Origin: Paracoccaceae bacterium
GTDB taxonomy: Bacteria; Pseudomonadota; Alphaproteobacteria; Rhodobacterales; Rhodobacteraceae
DNA: 64,000 bases
NCBI GenBank assembly: GCA_030148005.1
Contig: JASBUI010000004.1
Span: 167,388-231,387, forward strand
Reading direction: 5' to 3'
A program made the position numbers and the translations under genes. A model generated the notes under the pieces. The model searched no databases, was not told the DNA's origin, and saw only the letters and a list, made by a program, of their open reading frames with translations. Shown here piece after piece: positions 18,629 through 29,078 of this stretch (positions are counted from its first letter, which is position 1; each line of letters begins with the position of its first letter).

Positions 18629-20200
18629 TCATTCTGCTGGGGTTGCGGCGGTCTGGCCGGCAATGTCGTGTTCCACCGGCCATGGATCGCCCACGGCCTT
18701 TTGGCCGCGCGTGGCGCTTAGGATGATGTTGAAGACAAAGACGATGAACCCAAGGCCAATCAGATAGGCGCCGCCGGTAAGAAGCATTTGCGGAATGCTC
18801 CATTCCGGCAGGGGCAGATAGTCGACCACCCAGCGCGGGAAATAGGCATAGCCCAGAACATACATCATCATCACCTTGGTGAAGATGCCGATCTGCCACA
18901 TCCAGAAGTGGGTTCTGGCCATTGCCTGATTGAACATCCGGCCGGTGAAATAGGGGTACAGGTAATAGACCCCGGCCATCGCCATATTGGCCACAAAGCC
19001 CACGAACATCGCGTGGAAATGCGCCGGTACCCAATAGGTGTTGTGGATAAAGTCGCTGTCCACGGCGATCTGGGCATTCACATAGCCGGTCACCCCGCCA
19101 AGGATCAGAAAGACGATCGAGGCGATGATGAAGCTGAAGGGGATCGAGCGCCGGGCAGAGACCGGGATCGGGTCGGCCCAAAGCGTGGCGATCCAGTTGA
19201 AGACATGCATCGTCGAGGGGATGAAGATCAGAAGCGTCAGGATCTGCGTTGCCCGCTGGATCGGGCCGGCGACGGTTTCGGCCGGCTGAAAGTGGTGCGG
19301 GTAGACGACGAAGGAAAGCATCGTCAGCAGGCCAAAGGCGATGACGGCTGACCAATAGCTCCACATCGGTTTGCCAAGGATGCGGGGCATCAGCGTGTAA
19401 AGGATCGCGATGGCCGGCACCAATGGCAGGTAGACGGCCGGGTGGCCGTAGAACCAGAAGAGGAACATGAAGGTCATGACGCTGCCGCCGTTGGCGGTGT
19501 CAAAGACCGCCGTAAGCTGAAGCCAGTCGGTCAGCATCAGGGCGCCGACAAGGCCAAGAACCGGTGTCGACAGCATCAGCAACAGGCCTTCGGACAAAGC
19601 GGCCCAGCCCATCAGGGGCATGGTGCGAAAGCGGCCCTTTGCGGCCCAGCCGTTGCGGAAGAGAACAGCGCCCGCGACCATTTCCGACAGGGCGACAAGG
19701 ATGATGGCGACATAGCCCATCCATGCGAGGTTTCCGACGACGCGCAGCGACATCGGGGGATAGAAGGTCCACGTGAAATCGGGGCGCGAGATGATCAGCA
19801 GCACGGCCGCTGTGATCAGCATCCACCAGCTCCATTGAGCGCCGCGCGCCCACAAAAGCCGTTCGGTGCCCAGAACCTTGGGGATCATGTAGTACATGAT
19901 CGAGATGACCAGCGGGATGGCAAAGCCAAAGACCATCAGCATCCCGTGCAGCGTCATCAGTGACATGTAAGAGCGCGCTTGGATGAACTGGATATCGGGA
20001 AGCGCAAGTTCAGTGCGAAAGAGCATCGCCATAAGCCCGCCAAGGGCCAGCATGACGATGGACGTCAGCATCCCCTTGATCGCGATGTGGCGATAGTCGT
20101 GTGAAAAAAGCAGGTCGCGCAGTGTCATCTCTCCGATGACATTTGACGGCTCCCAGTGAGGCAGGCCGCCCATGCGTTCGGCGTCTAGTGGATTTGCCAT
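18629..20200 (-). CDS. heme-copper oxidase subunit I, divergent (B-family-like)
   Basis: A polytopic protein of 523 residues with all core metal ligands: low-spin haem His in LHGMLMVFGF, CuB His and cross-linking Tyr in YGHPAVY, the CuB pair in YPHHFQP, and the two haem ligands in AHFHAMF. The A-family proton-channel Glu after GHP is Ala, no APDMAFPR (D-channel) loop is seen, and the K-channel region reads IPSTMHVFNW, with His where A-family enzymes have Lys. It therefore looks like a terminal O2 reductase nearer to the B (ba3-like) family. The start is ATG 20200 with AAGGA upstream. Confidence 0.9.
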   Translation of the reverse strand: MANPLDAERMGGLPHWEPSNVIGEMTLRDLLFSHDYRHIAIKGMLTSIVMLALGGLMAMLFRTELALPDIQFIQARSYMSLMTLHGMLMVFGFAIPLVISIMYYMIPKVLGTERLLWARGAQWSWWMLITAAVLLIISRPDFTWTFYPPMSLRVVGNLAWMGYVAIILVALSEMVAGAVLFRNGWAAKGRFRTMPLMGWAALSEGLLLMLSTPVLGLVGALMLTDWLQLTAVFDTANGGSVMTFMFLFWFYGHPAVYLPLVPAIAILYTLMPRILGKPMWSYWSAVIAFGLLTMLSFVVYPHHFQPAETVAGPIQRATQILTLLIFIPSTMHVFNWIATLWADPIPVSARRSIPFSFIIASIVFLILGGVTGYVNAQIAVDSDFIHNTYWVPAHFHAMFVGFVANMAMAGVYYLYPYFTGRMFNQAMARTHFWMWQIGIFTKVMMMYVLGYAYFPRWVVDYLPLPEWSIPQMLLTGGAYLIGLGFIVFVFNIILSATRGQKAVGDPWPVEHDIAGQTAATPAE

Positions 20201-20234
20201 TATCTTGGTTTCCTTGAATTGTATCTGCTGGTCA

Positions 20235-20840
20235 TCATGCTTCGGGCGTCTCTTCGGCGCCTTCGACAACCAGCCAGGCCTTCATCTGGGCATGTCCGAT
20301 GCCGCAGTAGTTCAGGCATTGAATGAGGTATTTGCCGGGTTCCTTGGGGGCGCGGATCCAAACGGCCGAGCCTTCCTGGCTGGGTTCAATTTCGGCGGTG
20401 ATGCCGACGGCCGGAATGTTGAAGCCGTGGATCACGTCATTGCTGAAGATGCGAAAGAGAACCTTTTCGCCCGGTTTGACGATTGCCGCGCTGCGGCTGA
20501 TTTCGTTCTGGTCGGTCAGAAAGGCAAAGCCCCACTGAAATGCGATTACCCGCAGTTCGCGGTCGAACTGTCCGCTTGGCGTTGAGGCCTCTGCCGACAG
20601 GGTTCCGGATTCGCGTATCGCCGACTGATACTGGGTGAAGATCGCGGTGCTTTGGTTGTCGGCATACCACGCCAGTCCCAGAAGCAGGACCACAAAGCCC
20701 ACTTCCATCCGGTACTTCAGGCGCCACCGCTTGGGCCAGAAGACCGCCAGAAGCAGGCCGGCGATCCCCAATAGTCCCAAGGCGAAGACCACCGTCATCA
20801 TGATGGCCTGATATCCGCTCAGGCCCAGTGCATTTTCCAT
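20235..20840 (-). CDS. cytochrome c oxidase subunit II with CuA site
   Basis: A 201-residue protein with two N-terminal membrane helices (about 12-35 and 46-60) and a periplasmic cupredoxin domain. The CuA ligands are complete: His138 (NDVIHGF), Cys175 and Cys179, His183 and Met186 (CLNYCGIGHAQM). The usual Glu between the cysteines is Asn. It accepts electrons from a soluble or anchored cytochrome c or cupredoxin. It is the first gene of the operon with subunit I 34 bases downstream. No subunit III gene follows. Confidence 0.92.
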   Translation of the reverse strand: MENALGLSGYQAIMMTVVFALGLLGIAGLLLAVFWPKRWRLKYRMEVGFVVLLLGLAWYADNQSTAIFTQYQSAIRESGTLSAEASTPSGQFDRELRVIAFQWGFAFLTDQNEISRSAAIVKPGEKVLFRIFSNDVIHGFNIPAVGITAEIEPSQEGSAVWIRAPKEPGKYLIQCLNYCGIGHAQMKAWLVVEGAEETPEA

Positions 20841-21125
20841 GTTTCCCTCCCACTATCGGCTTTGGATGTCTGGTTTTGCTGTCCAAAGCCGCAATCGAGC
20901 TAATTGAATTCACCGACCCGGCAATCCGATGCAAAAGCAAAGGCAAAGCCGAAGCGGCCTAAAGGTCGTGGTGATTGCGGGCAGGAAGATCGGTTTGGCC
21001 AAATCAGGCCGGAAATTCAGCCGATCGTCCCATGGGGCCGGTGTGCGGGGCCAAAGGCCGTGCCGGGTCGTCTGTCGTGCTGGCACGAGATTTGGCAACG
21101 AAGCGCACGGCCCGCCGCAATCAAA

Positions 21126-21515
21126 TCAAGCGCGCGGCGGCCTTAAAAGTGAAAATACAGGAGCAGGGGCGGCCGCGACGGCGTGCCCTTCAACAGGTTC
21201 TGCCAGAACCTGAACGTCGGCGCGTGTCCAATTGGTGTCGGTCGGCTGGACGCAAGAGCAACAGGAGTTGCGAAGCCTCAGATCAGCGCGGCGGGTGGAT
21301 ACGGCGGCGACGTTGAAAAACGAAGTATGGTCATGGCGAAGCGGTTTCACCCGAGAGGTTTCAGCGTCCAGAACCTGATATTGGGAATGCGCAAGAGAGG
21401 CCTTGATGCTGACCGGGCTTGCCATGGAACCTGCCGCAATGGCAGAGACCGGCCCAGCCAGAATGGCAAGGCACAACAGCGTGCAAACCAGTTTCGCGTA
21501 TATCCACTTCCCCAT
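21126..21515 (-). CDS. hypothetical small secreted protein
   Basis: A 129-residue frame beginning with a convincing signal peptide (MGKWIYAKLVCTLLCLAILA, cleavage near SAIAA) and ending SLLRPPRA. The mature part holds a LRHDH segment and a CCSC cluster that could bind metal. It lies upstream of the oxidase operon on the same strand, separated by 285 bases in which I see no gene. I do not recognise a family. The signal peptide and codon use argue that it is real, but an accidental frame is not excluded. Confidence 0.5.
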   Translation of the reverse strand: MGKWIYAKLVCTLLCLAILAGPVSAIAAGSMASPVSIKASLAHSQYQVLDAETSRVKPLRHDHTSFFNVAAVSTRRADLRLRNSCCSCVQPTDTNWTRADVQVLAEPVEGHAVAAAPAPVFSLLRPPRA

Positions 21516-21669
21516 GTCAAAAATGTAACGGCGAAAACTTGCCGAGTCACTTAGAAATTGGCCAGTTTCACAGACGGCAAGGTAACCCTATCGTGTTCAG
21601 GGGGCCGCTCTGGACACAAGCGTATGAAAAACAACAATTATATTGCGTTCTGGTAGGGCGGCCCTTGCC

Positions 21670-22436
<767 letters not shown>

Positions 22437-22440
<4 letters not shown>

Positions 22441-23294
22441 ACGCGTCCATCTACACTTGGGGCCAGCGTCCAGTTGGGGTCGCGCTTAAGCGCCTGAAGG
22501 CGGCTTTTGGGGTTGTCCAGACGCGGCAGTGAGTTGAGAAGCCCGCGGGTATAGGGATGCGTTGCCTCATGCAGCTTATCGGCGGCGCAGGTTTCAACGA
22601 TCCGGCCTGCGTACATGATCAGGACACGGTCACAGAAAGAGGCCACAAGGTTCAGATCGTGGCTGATGAATATCAGCCCCATGCCGCGCTTTCGCACCAG
22701 CCGGTCGATGATGGACAGAACCTGTGTCTGAACCGAAACATCCAGCGCCGAGGTCGGTTCATCCGCGATCAGGATCTTTGGTTCGGTCACCAGCATCATG
22801 GCGATCATGATGCGCTGGCCCATGCCGCCCGACATCTCGTGCGGGTAGGCGCGCATCACGCGTTCGGGGTTGTTGATCGAAACCGCCTGTAGCATCTCGA
22901 TCGCCTTGGCATAGGCGTCGCGTTTGGAGGCGCCGGTGTGAAAGCGGTAGATTTCGATGATCTGTTCGCCGACGTGCATCACCGGGTTGAGCGAGAACTT
23001 GGGGTCCTGCATCACCATCGATATCTGTTCGCCGCGCACGCGTTGCATGTCACGCTCGCTCATCGCCATAAGATCGCGCCCGCCCAGTTCAAGGCGGTCG
23101 GCGGTCACCCGGCCCGGCGGGCGGATCAGGCGCAGGATGGCGCGGCCGGTCATCGACTTGCCAGAGCCGCTTTCGCCGACGATGCCAAGGCGCTCCTGCC
23201 CCAAGTTGAAGGACACGCCGCGCACGGCTTCGAACTCTCCCTGCCGGGTGGGGAAGGTGACGCGAAGGTTTTCGATATCCAGAAGTTTTTCCAT
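22437..23294 (-). CDS. peptide ABC transporter ATP-binding protein, DppD type
   Basis: A 285-residue ATPase with Walker [10 protein letters not shown], the DppD-style signature [12 protein letters not shown], and a C-terminal [13 protein letters not shown] segment of the oligopeptide family. The start [12 protein letters not shown] at 23294 overlaps the permease stop by ATGA; the 36-residue longer frame has no family character. It forms the ATPase heterodimer with the DppF-type protein. Confidence 0.9.
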
Positions 23295-24217
23295 CACGAC
23301 GACCCGCTTTTGGGATCCAGCACATCGCGAAGCCCGTCGCCCAGAAGGTTGAAGGCCAGCGAGACGGTAAAGATCGCAAGGCCGGGCATGGCCGCGACCC
23401 ACCAGAAATCAAGGATGAACTTGCGCCCCTCTGAGATCATCGCGCCCCATTCGGGTGAAGGCGGCTGGGCGCCGAGGCCCAGAAAGCCAAGGCCGGCGGC
23501 GGCCAGGATGACCCCGGCCATGTCCAGCGTAACGCGCACGATCAGCGAAGAGATGCAAAGCGGCCAGATGTGGCGGGTGATGATGCGCAAGGGGCCGGCG
23601 CCCTGAAGCTGCACCGCGCTGATGAAATCAGAGCGGCGGATCGTCAGGGTTTCGGCGCGGGCGATGCGGGCATAGGGGGGCCATGCGGTCAGCGAAATCG
23701 CCAGAACAGCGTTTTCGATCCCCGCGCCCAAAGCGGCGACAAAGGCCAGCGCGAGAACCAGCCGCGGGAAGGCCAGAAAGATGTCGGTGATGCGCATCAG
23801 GACGGCATCGACGATGCCGCCGGTATAGCCCGCGATCGTGCCCACCAGAAGGCCCGCGATCGGTGCGATCAGCGCCACAAGCGTGACAATGTAGAGCGTG
23901 ATGCGCGAGCCATAGATCAGGCGGCTGAGGATGTCGCGCCCAAGGCTGTCGGTCCCAAGCGGGTGCCCGTCGGTCCAGAGCGGCAAAAGCCGGGCGCCAA
24001 GATCCTGCGAAAGCGGGTCATGCGGCGCAAGGAAGGGCGCAAAGGCGGCGATCAGAAGCAGGGCCAGAAGGATGGCAAGGCCAACCATAGCCAAGGTGTT
24101 TGAGCGCAGCGTCAGCCAGCCATGGTAGGCTGAGGCAAGGCGCGCCTGTCTGCGCGATCTGGGCGTGTCGGTGGTCAGCCACTGACGCCATGTTTGGGTC
24201 GAGCTTTGCTGGGTCAT
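23294..24217 (-). CDS. peptide ABC transporter permease, DppC type
   Basis: A 307-residue permease with an N-terminal cytoplasmic tail, first helix near residue 38, the GTDSLGRDILSRLIYGSRI motif of DppC-type proteins, and an EAA loop (SAVQLQGAGPLRIITRH). Start and stop overlap the neighbouring genes by four bases each, indicating coupled translation in the peptide-uptake operon. Confidence 0.9.
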   Translation of the reverse strand: MTQQSSTQTWRQWLTTDTPRSRRQARLASAYHGWLTLRSNTLAMVGLAILLALLLIAAFAPFLAPHDPLSQDLGARLLPLWTDGHPLGTDSLGRDILSRLIYGSRITLYIVTLVALIAPIAGLLVGTIAGYTGGIVDAVLMRITDIFLAFPRLVLALAFVAALGAGIENAVLAISLTAWPPYARIARAETLTIRRSDFISAVQLQGAGPLRIITRHIWPLCISSLIVRVTLDMAGVILAAAGLGFLGLGAQPPSPEWGAMISEGRKFILDFWWVAAMPGLAIFTVSLAFNLLGDGLRDVLDPKSGSS

Positions 24218-25278
24218 TCGGCTGCCCTTGGGTCGAAGAACTTGTACAAAAGCTCGGAGAATATGTTGAGCAGTACAAAGACAAGGCCGACAACCACGGT
24301 GCCGCCCAGAACGGCGTTCATATCCGCCGAAAGAAGGGCGTTGGTGATGTAGGAACCGATGCCGGGCCAGGAAAAGATGATCTCTGTCAGGACCGAACCT
24401 TCGAGAAGGTTGGCATAGCTAAGCGCGATGACGGTGATCAGTTGCACCTTGATGTTGCGAAAGGCGTGGCGCCAGATGACCGTCCGCTCAGGAAGGCCCT
24501 TGACCCGCGCGGTGGTGATGTATTCGGCGCTAAGCTGTTCAAGCATGAAAGAGCGTGTCATCCGGCTTATGTAGGCAAGGCTGTAATAGCCAAGGATGGA
24601 CGAGGGCAGGATGATGTGGCTGATGGCGTTCTTCAGGACGGTCCAGTTCTGATCAAGAATGCTGTCGATCAGGATCATGCCTGTGACCGGCGGGACGACA
24701 TCGACATAGAAAATGCCGACGCGGCCCGGGCCGCCAACCCAGCCAAGAACGCCGTAGAACAACAAAAGGCCCATCAAGCCCAGCCAGAAGATCGGCATGG
24801 AGTATCCCACCAGCGCCACGACGCGGGCGAGCTGATCAATCCAGGTGCCGCGCTTGACGGCGGCAACGACGCCCAGCGGCACACCCAGAAGCACGCCAAA
24901 GATCGTGCCCAGCGTGGCAAGTTCCAGCGTGGCGGGAAAGACGCGGGCGATGTCCTGAGCGACGGGCCGGGCGGTCAAAAGCGAGTTGCCAAAGTCGCCG
25001 TGCATCACGTCCCAGATGTAGATCAGGAACTGAACGACGATCGGCTTGTCCAGTCCCATGGCCGCGCGGGCGGCGTCATAGGTTTCGCGCGTTGCGCTTT
25101 CGCCCACGACGGACAGGACCGGGTCGATCGGCATGACGCGGCCGATCACGAAAGTGACCAGCAAAAGGCCCAGCATGGTAACCAGAACCGAGAACAGCGT
25201 CTTGATCGTCCGCATCAGGATTCGCGAAGAAAGGGCCGACGACAGCCGCCCCTTTCCGTTGGTTTCAGCCGTGGCCAT
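24214..25278 (-). CDS. peptide ABC transporter permease, DppB type
   Basis: A 354-residue permease: first helix TLFSVLVTMLGLLLVTFVIG, then the periplasmic loop with the DPVLSVVG segment, four or five further helices, and an EAA loop (TARVKGLPERTVIWRHAFRN). It starts directly at the stop of the substrate-binding protein gene and overlaps the DppC-type gene by four bases. Confidence 0.9.
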   Translation of the reverse strand: MATAETNGKGRLSSALSSRILMRTIKTLFSVLVTMLGLLLVTFVIGRVMPIDPVLSVVGESATRETYDAARAAMGLDKPIVVQFLIYIWDVMHGDFGNSLLTARPVAQDIARVFPATLELATLGTIFGVLLGVPLGVVAAVKRGTWIDQLARVVALVGYSMPIFWLGLMGLLLFYGVLGWVGGPGRVGIFYVDVVPPVTGMILIDSILDQNWTVLKNAISHIILPSSILGYYSLAYISRMTRSFMLEQLSAEYITTARVKGLPERTVIWRHAFRNIKVQLITVIALSYANLLEGSVLTEIIFSWPGIGSYITNALLSADMNAVLGGTVVVGLVFVLLNIFSELLYKFFDPRAAE

Positions 25279-26874
25279 CTACTTTGTAACCGGCCAGTAG
25301 GAAACGGCCGTCACAGCGCCGCCAAGGTTGAGGTTCTTGACCTTGTCGCTGCGCCCGGTCTGTTCGATCTTCTGGAACATGATGGCAAAGGGCGAGGATT
25401 TCAGGAACTCGCGCTGGATCTTTTCGTACATCGCCTTGCGCACGTCACGATCGCCTTCGACAACGGCGGCTTCGACTTCCTTGGTCAGCCCGGCAGTGTC
25501 CCAGGCGTTGCGCCATGCCAGAAGGCCCGTGGCCTTGGCTTCGTCCGAGTTGTCGGGGTTATAGGCGAATGTGCCGGCGTTGGTTTGCGGGTCAGGATAG
25601 TCGGGACCCCAAGCGCCGATGTACATTTCCAGCTCGCGCGCACGGTACTTTGACAGGATCTGTTTGCCGGTACCGACGGTCAGGTTCAGTTTGATACCTG
25701 CCTGAGCAAAGGTGTTCTGAAGCGACTGGGCGATCTCGATCCGCTCTTGCGCCTCGCGCACACCGGCGGTGATTTCAAGGTTCGTCACACCGGCCGATGC
25801 CAGCAGTTCCTTGGCCTTTTCAACGTTCAGCGAATAGGGCTGATCGTCGATCGCACCAAGATAGGTCGCGGGCAGGAAGTTTTCGTGGATCGTGTACTGA
25901 CCATTGAGGAAGCTGTCCTGCATACCCTTGTAGTCGATCAGGTACTTGATGGCGGTGCGGACCTCGGGCTTGGACAGAACAGGGTGTTTCTGGTTCAGCG
26001 AGAGATACATCAGGCGACCGCGAAGTTCGCTGTCGATTGCAACGCCGGGCTTGCCGGTGATGCCCTTGACGTCCTCGGGGTTGAGGTTGCGGGCAACGTC
26101 GATGTCGCCGTTTTCAAGCAGAAGGCGCTGGCTTGCGCTTTCCTGAACGTGGCGGACGATGACACGCTCCATCGCGGGTGCGCCAAGGTAGAAATCGGGG
26201 TTGGCAACCAGCGTTACGCTTTCGTTCGGCTTCCAGCTTGCAAGCTTGTAGGCGCCCGAACCTGCGGTGTTCGTCTTAAGCCATGCGTTGCCCATGTCGC
26301 CGTCAACTTCGTGCGCCATGACCTCTTTCATATCGACGATGCCGCCGATGGTGGCCGTCAGGCAGTTCAGGACGAAGGAGGTGGCGTATTTCTTGTCGGT
26401 CGTGATCGTCAGGGTGTTGCCCTTGGCGACGATGGTCTGTTCGACGTTCTCAGGCGTAAAGCCGAACTGCGTCAGGATAAAGCTGGGCGTCTTGTTCAGG
26501 ATGACGGCGCGGCGCAGCGAAAATTCCGCGTCCTTGGCCGTAACCGGGTTGCCCGAGTGGAACTTTACACCTTCGCGCATGGTGAAGGTGATGGTCTTGC
26601 CATCCTCGGAAACGGTCCAGCTTGCGGCAAGGTCAGGCGCGTATCCGGCATCTAGGTTAAGCGGGTCGAAATTGACCAGTTTGCTATAGACGTTGCGGCT
26701 TACGTCCGCTCCGGCGAACTCAAAGCTTTCGGCCGGATCAAGGGTGGTAATGTCGTCGATCCGGTTGGCAATCACGAGCATGTTGGCGGGCGTTTCGGCG
26801 GCGGCGGGCATGCCGGTCACCCCGACGGCCAGCCCCAGCGCGACGCTGGCCAAAAGATTGGTAAATGGTTTCAT
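25279..26874 (-). CDS. peptide ABC transporter substrate-binding protein (SBP family 5)
   Basis: A 531-residue periplasmic binding protein with a signal peptide ending at PAAAE. Family-5 motifs are present: DPAESFEFAG near the start, the TFTMREGVKFHSGNPVTAKD block, and GAYKLASWKPNE. It lies 37 bases after an M19 dipeptidase gene and is followed without a gap by the DppB-type permease. The context suggests uptake of short peptides, perhaps unusual ones that the dipeptidase then cleaves. Confidence 0.9.
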   Translation of the reverse strand: MKPFTNLLASVALGLAVGVTGMPAAAETPANMLVIANRIDDITTLDPAESFEFAGADVSRNVYSKLVNFDPLNLDAGYAPDLAASWTVSEDGKTITFTMREGVKFHSGNPVTAKDAEFSLRRAVILNKTPSFILTQFGFTPENVEQTIVAKGNTLTITTDKKYATSFVLNCLTATIGGIVDMKEVMAHEVDGDMGNAWLKTNTAGSGAYKLASWKPNESVTLVANPDFYLGAPAMERVIVRHVQESASQRLLLENGDIDVARNLNPEDVKGITGKPGVAIDSELRGRLMYLSLNQKHPVLSKPEVRTAIKYLIDYKGMQDSFLNGQYTIHENFLPATYLGAIDDQPYSLNVEKAKELLASAGVTNLEITAGVREAQERIEIAQSLQNTFAQAGIKLNLTVGTGKQILSKYRARELEMYIGAWGPDYPDPQTNAGTFAYNPDNSDEAKATGLLAWRNAWDTAGLTKEVEAAVVEGDRDVRKAMYEKIQREFLKSSPFAIMFQKIEQTGRSDKVKNLNLGGAVTAVSYWPVTK

Positions 26875-26911
26875 TTTGTACTTCCTCTCCTTGTTGAATA
26901 ATTAGAAACTC

Positions 26912-27985
26912 TTAGGGTTTCCTGTTCCTGCCCCAGGTCAAATCCAAGACACGCAGCCAGTTTTCGTGGCATAGTTTTTTCATCAGATCGTCCGAGTAGC
27001 CGTGATCGCGCATAGCCGCGCGCAAATGGGTCAGCCCGGCGACATCGCCGATTTTCTCGGGTATCACCGCGCCGTCGAAATCGGATCCAAGGCCGACGCG
27101 GTCTTCGCCCAGAATGCCGATCAGGTGGTCAAGGTGGCGCAGCATCGTGGCAAGCGGGACATCGGCGCTCATCTGGCCGTCTTCGCGCAGGAATGCCGCC
27201 GCGAAGTTCAGCCCCACCATACCATCGCTTTGCGCGATCGCCTCAAGTTGTTTGTCGGTCAGGTTGCGGGCGTGGGGACAGACGGCGTGGGCGTTGGAAT
27301 GGGTGGCCACAAGCGGCGCGTCACTGATCCGGGCCACATCCCAAAAGCCCGCCTCATTGAGGTGGCTGAGGTCGATCATCACGCCAAGCTGGTTGCAGCG
27401 GCGCACAAGGCGCTTGCCGTCTTCGGTCAGCCCCTCGCCGATATCGCCGGTGCTGGGGTATCTGAAGGGCACGCCGTGGGCAAAGATGTTCGGACGGCTC
27501 CAGACCGGCCCGATAGAGCGTAGCCCGGCAGAGTAGAGGACATCGAGGGCGGTAAGATCGGGATCGATCGCCTCGGCCCCTTCGATATGCATGATGGCGG
27601 CAATGCGCCCCTTGTCGAATGCCGCTGTGATATCGGCGGCGCTGCGACAGATCGAAAGCGCGCCTTCTTCCTGAAGCTGTAGCAGCAGGGCGGCCTGTTT
27701 CAGCGCTTCTGCCAGCGCTGGCAGCTGGCTTAGCGGGGCGGGCAGGGGCAGGTTATAGCGGGGCTGGGACATCTCGGATATCTTGGCGTCCATGTCACCC
27801 GGCGAGGGGACGAAGATCGCGAAAAAGCCGCCGCCAAAACCCCCGGCCCGTGCCCGGTCAAGATCGATATGGCCTTTGCGCCCTTTTGTGAAACCTGCGA
27901 CCGCTTTGCGGCCACCATCCAATGAAAGCTTCAAAAGAACGTCGTTGTGACCGTCAAAAATCAACGGCTCGTCGTAGTTGTGCAC
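26912..27985 (-). CDS. membrane dipeptidase family protein (peptidase M19)
   Basis: A 357-residue zinc dipeptidase of the renal dipeptidase family. The zinc motif His-x-Asp is H13-N-D15 (DGHNDVL). Others include MHIEGAEAI (bridging Glu), MIDLSHLNEAGF, THSNAHAVCPHARN and the GSDFDGAV segment. It has no signal peptide, so it should act in the cytoplasm on peptides, possibly with D-amino acids as in bacterial homologues. It is the first gene of the Dpp-type operon and divergent from the LysR gene at 28152. Confidence 0.9.
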   Translation of the reverse strand: MHNYDEPLIFDGHNDVLLKLSLDGGRKAVAGFTKGRKGHIDLDRARAGGFGGGFFAIFVPSPGDMDAKISEMSQPRYNLPLPAPLSQLPALAEALKQAALLLQLQEEGALSICRSAADITAAFDKGRIAAIMHIEGAEAIDPDLTALDVLYSAGLRSIGPVWSRPNIFAHGVPFRYPSTGDIGEGLTEDGKRLVRRCNQLGVMIDLSHLNEAGFWDVARISDAPLVATHSNAHAVCPHARNLTDKQLEAIAQSDGMVGLNFAAAFLREDGQMSADVPLATMLRHLDHLIGILGEDRVGLGSDFDGAVIPEKIGDVAGLTHLRAAMRDHGYSDDLMKKLCHENWLRVLDLTWGRNRKP

Positions 27986-28114
27986 ATTTTGCTCCGTGTT
28001 TGGAACATGGGCCGTTTAATAAAAACCGATACAAACTAAAAAGCGTCCGGACCCATATTCGTGGATGAGCCTAACAATCATTCGTTGACAGGCGCCAGTG
28101 CCTAAGTGATGTTA

Positions 28115-28134
28115 ATTGCTCATTTAGCAATGAG
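28115..28134. promoter_or_regulatory. probable LysR-type operator between the dipeptidase operon and lysR
   Basis: Two overlapping perfect inverted repeats occupy 28115-28134: ATTGCT/AGCAAT with a 5-base spacer (containing a T-N11-A pair) and CTCATT/AATGAG with a 4-base spacer. They lie 18 bases before the lysR start in the 166-base divergent intergenic region. A TTGACA element lies at 28085-28090. The T-N11-A form is the known LysR box. Confidence 0.55.
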
Positions 28135-28151
28135 TTTTTATAAAGCCCGTC

Positions 28152-29069
28152 ATGCCCCGAAAGAACTGGCATTCCTTGCCTGAATACCAAGCGCTTCGTG
28201 CGATGATGGAGGGAAATACCACGGCTTCGGCGGCGCGGCGTCTGGGGCTGTCACAGTCGGCGGTCAGCCGCTCTATCACAAGCCTTGAGGGGCGGGTGGG
28301 AAAGTCACTTTTTGAACGTGTGGGCGGGAGGCTGAAGCCGACGGTTGCGGCGGTTGCGCTGAATGCGCGGCTTGATGCGCTGTTCGAGGCGCTGGACACG
28401 ATCGACGGGCCGACCGAGCCCGGGGAAGAGCGTTTGCGGATCATCGCGCCGCCAAGTTTTGCCAACAAGTTCCTGACCGGCCATATGTCCAGTTTCCTGC
28501 GCTCGAACCCGGGGTATTTCCTTAGCCTTGAGATCGGAACATCCGAGGATGTGATCGCGGGGGTACAGGGCAACGAATTTGATCTGGGGCTTGTCGGGGT
28601 CGAGCTTAGCCGTAGCGGTGCCAAGCTGATCCCGTTCCTGCGGGCGCGGGCGGCTTGTGTGATGTGCCCGGACCATCCGCTTGCAGCGCTGGATGAGGTG
28701 GGGCCGGGTGATCTGGCGGGGCAGGATCTGATCGCGTTCATCTACCGGCATGCGCGGCGCGCCCAGCTTGACCGCCTGCTGCATGAAAGCGGCACGCGGG
28801 CACGCGTTGTGGCAGAGGTTTCAACATCGGTCGCGGCGATCGAACTTGTGCGCGCAGGTCTGGGGGTTGCGGTCGTGAACCCCTTTCCGATGGAACAGGA
28901 GAACCGCAGCGATCTGGTGTTCCGGCCGTTTCGATCGGCCATCTCGTTTCAGGTCTATTTCGCGGTGCCGGACAACAGGCCGCTGTCGCGCGTTGCCCGG
29001 CATTTCATTCAGCACATCCGCCTGCACACGATGCGCGATGACTTTTCCGAGGTCGTGCGCACCGTCTGA
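28152..29069 (+). CDS. LysR-family transcriptional regulator
   Basis: A 305-residue LTTR: N-terminal winged helix-turn-helix with NTTASAARRLGLSQSAVSRSI (about residues 22-42) and the SLEGRVGKSLFER wing. A periplasmic-binding-like effector domain follows from about residue 90. It is divergent from the M19 dipeptidase/peptide ABC operon and is the natural candidate to control it and itself. The effector is unknown. Confidence 0.92.
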   Translation: MPRKNWHSLPEYQALRAMMEGNTTASAARRLGLSQSAVSRSITSLEGRVGKSLFERVGGRLKPTVAAVALNARLDALFEALDTIDGPTEPGEERLRIIAPPSFANKFLTGHMSSFLRSNPGYFLSLEIGTSEDVIAGVQGNEFDLGLVGVELSRSGAKLIPFLRARAACVMCPDHPLAALDEVGPGDLAGQDLIAFIYRHARRAQLDRLLHESGTRARVVAEVSTSVAAIELVRAGLGVAVVNPFPMEQENRSDLVFRPFRSAISFQVYFAVPDNRPLSRVARHFIQHIRLHTMRDDFSEVVRTV

Positions 29070-29078
29070 TGTGGCCCG

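Noticed and set aside
20904..21316. Plus-strand frames in the gap upstream of the oxidase operon
   Set aside because: Lys/Arg/Gly-rich shadow composition, no start signals; the gap 20841-21125 shows no credible gene.
24100..25653. Plus-strand open frame of 517 codons
   Set aside because: It lies opposite the DppB permease and binding-protein genes, has Gln/Asp/His-rich shadow composition and no domain; the minus-strand genes explain the sequence.
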